Source: UBA6770 sp965661115 (GTDB lineage Bacteria; Bacteroidota; Bacteroidia; Flavobacteriales_G; Salibacteraceae). From it: a stretch of DNA of 16,033 nucleotides. This document shows positions 14,803-16,033 of this stretch, piece after piece. Every line of letters begins with the position of its first letter. The stretch's first letter is position 1. The notes under the pieces are model-generated. The model was given only the letters and a program-made list of their open reading frames with translations, was not told the origin of the DNA and did no database searches. The DNA lies in contig CBFICO010000057.1 in the NCBI GenBank assembly GCA_965661115.1, positions 1-16,033 of the forward strand, written 5' to 3'. The position numbers and the translations under genes were made by a program.

Positions 14803-14829
14803 AGGGGTGCGAATTGTACCCCTTTTTTT
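14803..14829 (+). terminator. Intrinsic terminator of bcp, overlapping the next start codon
   Basis: AGGGGT and ACCCCT form a perfect, mostly G-C 6-base stem around a 9-base loop, followed by a seven-T run (14823-14829). It begins 25 bases after the bcp stop. It is the best intrinsic terminator in the window. The GTG start of the following gene lies within its left arm. Confidence 0.75.
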
Positions 14830-16024
14830 ATGCCTTTTTATAACTCAGTTGGTTTCTGCTCAGTTGGAAGTTACTACTGGTATTCCGCCAACTTCATTGG
14901 TTTGGAAAGACTTAATTGGACCAAATTCAGGGCTTAAGATTATCAATATTCGCTATAGAGGAGCTCCTTTTTCCATAGGTAAGTTTAGGTCAGAGGCGGA
15001 GCATATCGATATTACCAATGGAATAATTCTGTGTACTGGTTATGCTAAAGATGCTACGGGGCCAAATAATGCAGCTGGTCAGGGGCAACATTTGTATCAA
15101 CCGGGCGACAGGCAGTTGGTACGTTTAGCAAACAACGTAACCATGGATGCCTGCGTGTTGGAATTTGATTTTGTGCCGAGATACAATCGAATAGAGTTTC
15201 AATTTGTATTTGCCTCTGAGGAATACCCTGAGTTTATCAATAAAGGTTTGAATGATGTTTTTGGTTTCTTTCTAAACGAAAAAGGAAAGAAGGTGATAAC
15301 CAACCTGGCGGTAGTTCCAGGTACCAACGAACCCATAACCGTAGACAATATCAATCATATCAAAAACGCGGAGTATTTCATTAAAAACGAAAGATGGAAT
15401 TTGGAGAGCGGAAAAATCATTGAAGGCAACCACGAGGTAAATGAATACGCGTACAATTTTCAGTACGATGGACTAACGCATTGGCTTACGGCTGAAGCGG
15501 ATGTAATTCCGAATGTTGCCTACCATTTAAAGATAGCCATTGCTGATGCCGGTGACGGTGTTTATGACTCGGCAGTGTTTTTAAAAAGTAACTCCTTTCA
15601 CGCTGAAGAGAAAAAAGAAGAACAGACGCTTGCAACTGACTTAAAGACTTTATTCGAGAATGAAGAAATAAAATCCAGAGGGGATTCGGTGGTTCTGGAG
15701 TTGCACTTGAATTTTGATTCGGATAAAGATGCGGTTTCGAATGCCGATGATTTGGTAGAATTGATAAAGGTTTCAGATTTATTAGTGGCCAACCAGCAAT
15801 TGCAAGTAAAAATTGAAGGTCACACCGATAACGACGGTAGTGAAGAATACAACTTGGATTTATCAAAACGACGCTCGAATTGGGTAATGAACTGGCTTAT
15901 AAATCACGCAATAGAAGCTAGTCGATTAAGCTCAAATGGATTCGGAGCTACAAGCCCAATTGCCACTAACTCCACTGAAGAAGGAAAGGCGAAAAACCGC
16001 AGAGTGGAGTTTGTGTTTTATTGA
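14807..16024 (+). CDS. Choice-of-anchor L domain protein with C-terminal OmpA domain
   Basis: A 405-residue secreted protein with two domains. After a signal peptide (RIVPLFLCLFITQLVSAQ), residues about 25-265 form a choice-of-anchor L domain. It is recognised by DLIGPNSGLKIINIRYRG, then FSIGKF, DITNGIILCTG, EFDFVPRYNRIEFQFVFASEEYPEF and NDVFGFFLN. A charged linker (EEKKEEQ, about 272-278) leads to an OmpA-like peptidoglycan-binding domain (about 297-405) with LNFDSDKD, EGHTDNDG (D341 a presumed diaminopimelate contact), NLDLSKRRS (R355/R356) and KNRRVEFVFY at the end. It probably anchors a beta-rich surface or periplasmic module to the cell wall. An in-frame TGA at 14801 makes GTG 14807 the only standard start. 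The signal-peptide codons are formed by the bcp terminator sequence. Confidence 0.82.
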   Translation: MRIVPLFLCLFITQLVSAQLEVTTGIPPTSLVWKDLIGPNSGLKIINIRYRGAPFSIGKFRSEAEHIDITNGIILCTGYAKDATGPNNAAGQGQHLYQPGDRQLVRLANNVTMDACVLEFDFVPRYNRIEFQFVFASEEYPEFINKGLNDVFGFFLNEKGKKVITNLAVVPGTNEPITVDNINHIKNAEYFIKNERWNLESGKIIEGNHEVNEYAYNFQYDGLTHWLTAEADVIPNVAYHLKIAIADAGDGVYDSAVFLKSNSFHAEEKKEEQTLATDLKTLFENEEIKSRGDSVVLELHLNFDSDKDAVSNADDLVELIKVSDLLVANQQLQVKIEGHTDNDGSEEYNLDLSKRRSNWVMNWLINHAIEASRLSSNGFGATSPIATNSTEEGKAKNRRVEFVFY

Positions 16025-16033
16025 CTGTTTTCT

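Noticed and set aside
15486..15866. 126-codon minus-strand open frame
   Set aside because: It lies wholly within the OmpA-family gene on the other strand; the low-complexity, Leu/His/Pro-rich product has no family resemblance.

Overview
The window is a stretch of a low-GC Bacteroidota chromosome, probably of the Flavobacteriales type. The evidence is the set of protein families (a choice-of-anchor L domain fused to OmpA, a DUF5723 outer-membrane protein, DUF2461), the lack of strong Shine-Dalgarno sequences, and several boxes matching the Bacteroidota -7 consensus TAnnTTTG. It is dominated by an aerobic phenylacetate (phenylacetyl-CoA) degradation cluster interleaved with unrelated genes.

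Layout. Positions 1-404 (minus) hold the N-terminal part of paaE, the epoxidase reductase, cut by the window edge. A 185-base divergent promoter region separates it from paaA, paaB, paaC and paaD (590-3202, plus), the oxygenase subunits and the PaaD maturation protein. After a hairpin-rich spacer come paaG (3365-4141) and, nine bases later, a GtrA-like membrane protein. The GtrA gene ends on the same TTAA tetranucleotide as a convergent ArnT-like GT-C glycosyltransferase (4567-6228, minus). Divergent from that is paaH (6380-7540), followed by an unrecognised acidic protein (7629-8126) and a small reading frame broken by one in-frame TAA (8141-8320). A minus-strand block of three overlapping genes (DUF5723 barrel protein, DUF2461 protein, secreted alpha/beta hydrolase; 11927 down to 8474) interrupts the pathway. 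Its back-to-back promoter region starts paaI, paaJ and paaY (11995-14232). The right end holds a Bcp-type peroxiredoxin and an OmpA-family protein with a choice-of-anchor L domain.

How the genes work together. PaaABC with PaaE epoxidises the ring of phenylacetyl-CoA, and PaaG isomerises the epoxide to the oxepin. After ring opening and hydration, PaaH oxidises 3-hydroxyadipyl-CoA and PaaJ thiolytically releases acetyl-CoA and succinyl-CoA. PaaI and PaaY are thioesterase-type proteins that recover CoA from dead-end products. PaaK (ligase), PaaZ (ring opening) and PaaF (hydratase) are not in the window and must lie elsewhere.

The non-coding sequence holds three short dispersed palindromic elements that share a CCGTCAT(T/G)C end, several hairpins, a clear intrinsic terminator after bcp that overlaps the next gene's start, and candidate operators near paaE/paaA and paaG. 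There are no tRNA or rRNA genes, CRISPR arrays or complete insertion sequences that I can see. No gene-free stretch exceeds 300 bases. I found no clearly new multi-gene system. The best leads for novelty are the acidic protein with its interrupted small partner, the repeat-invaded hydrolase start, and the promoter/terminator/start overlap at 14770-14829.
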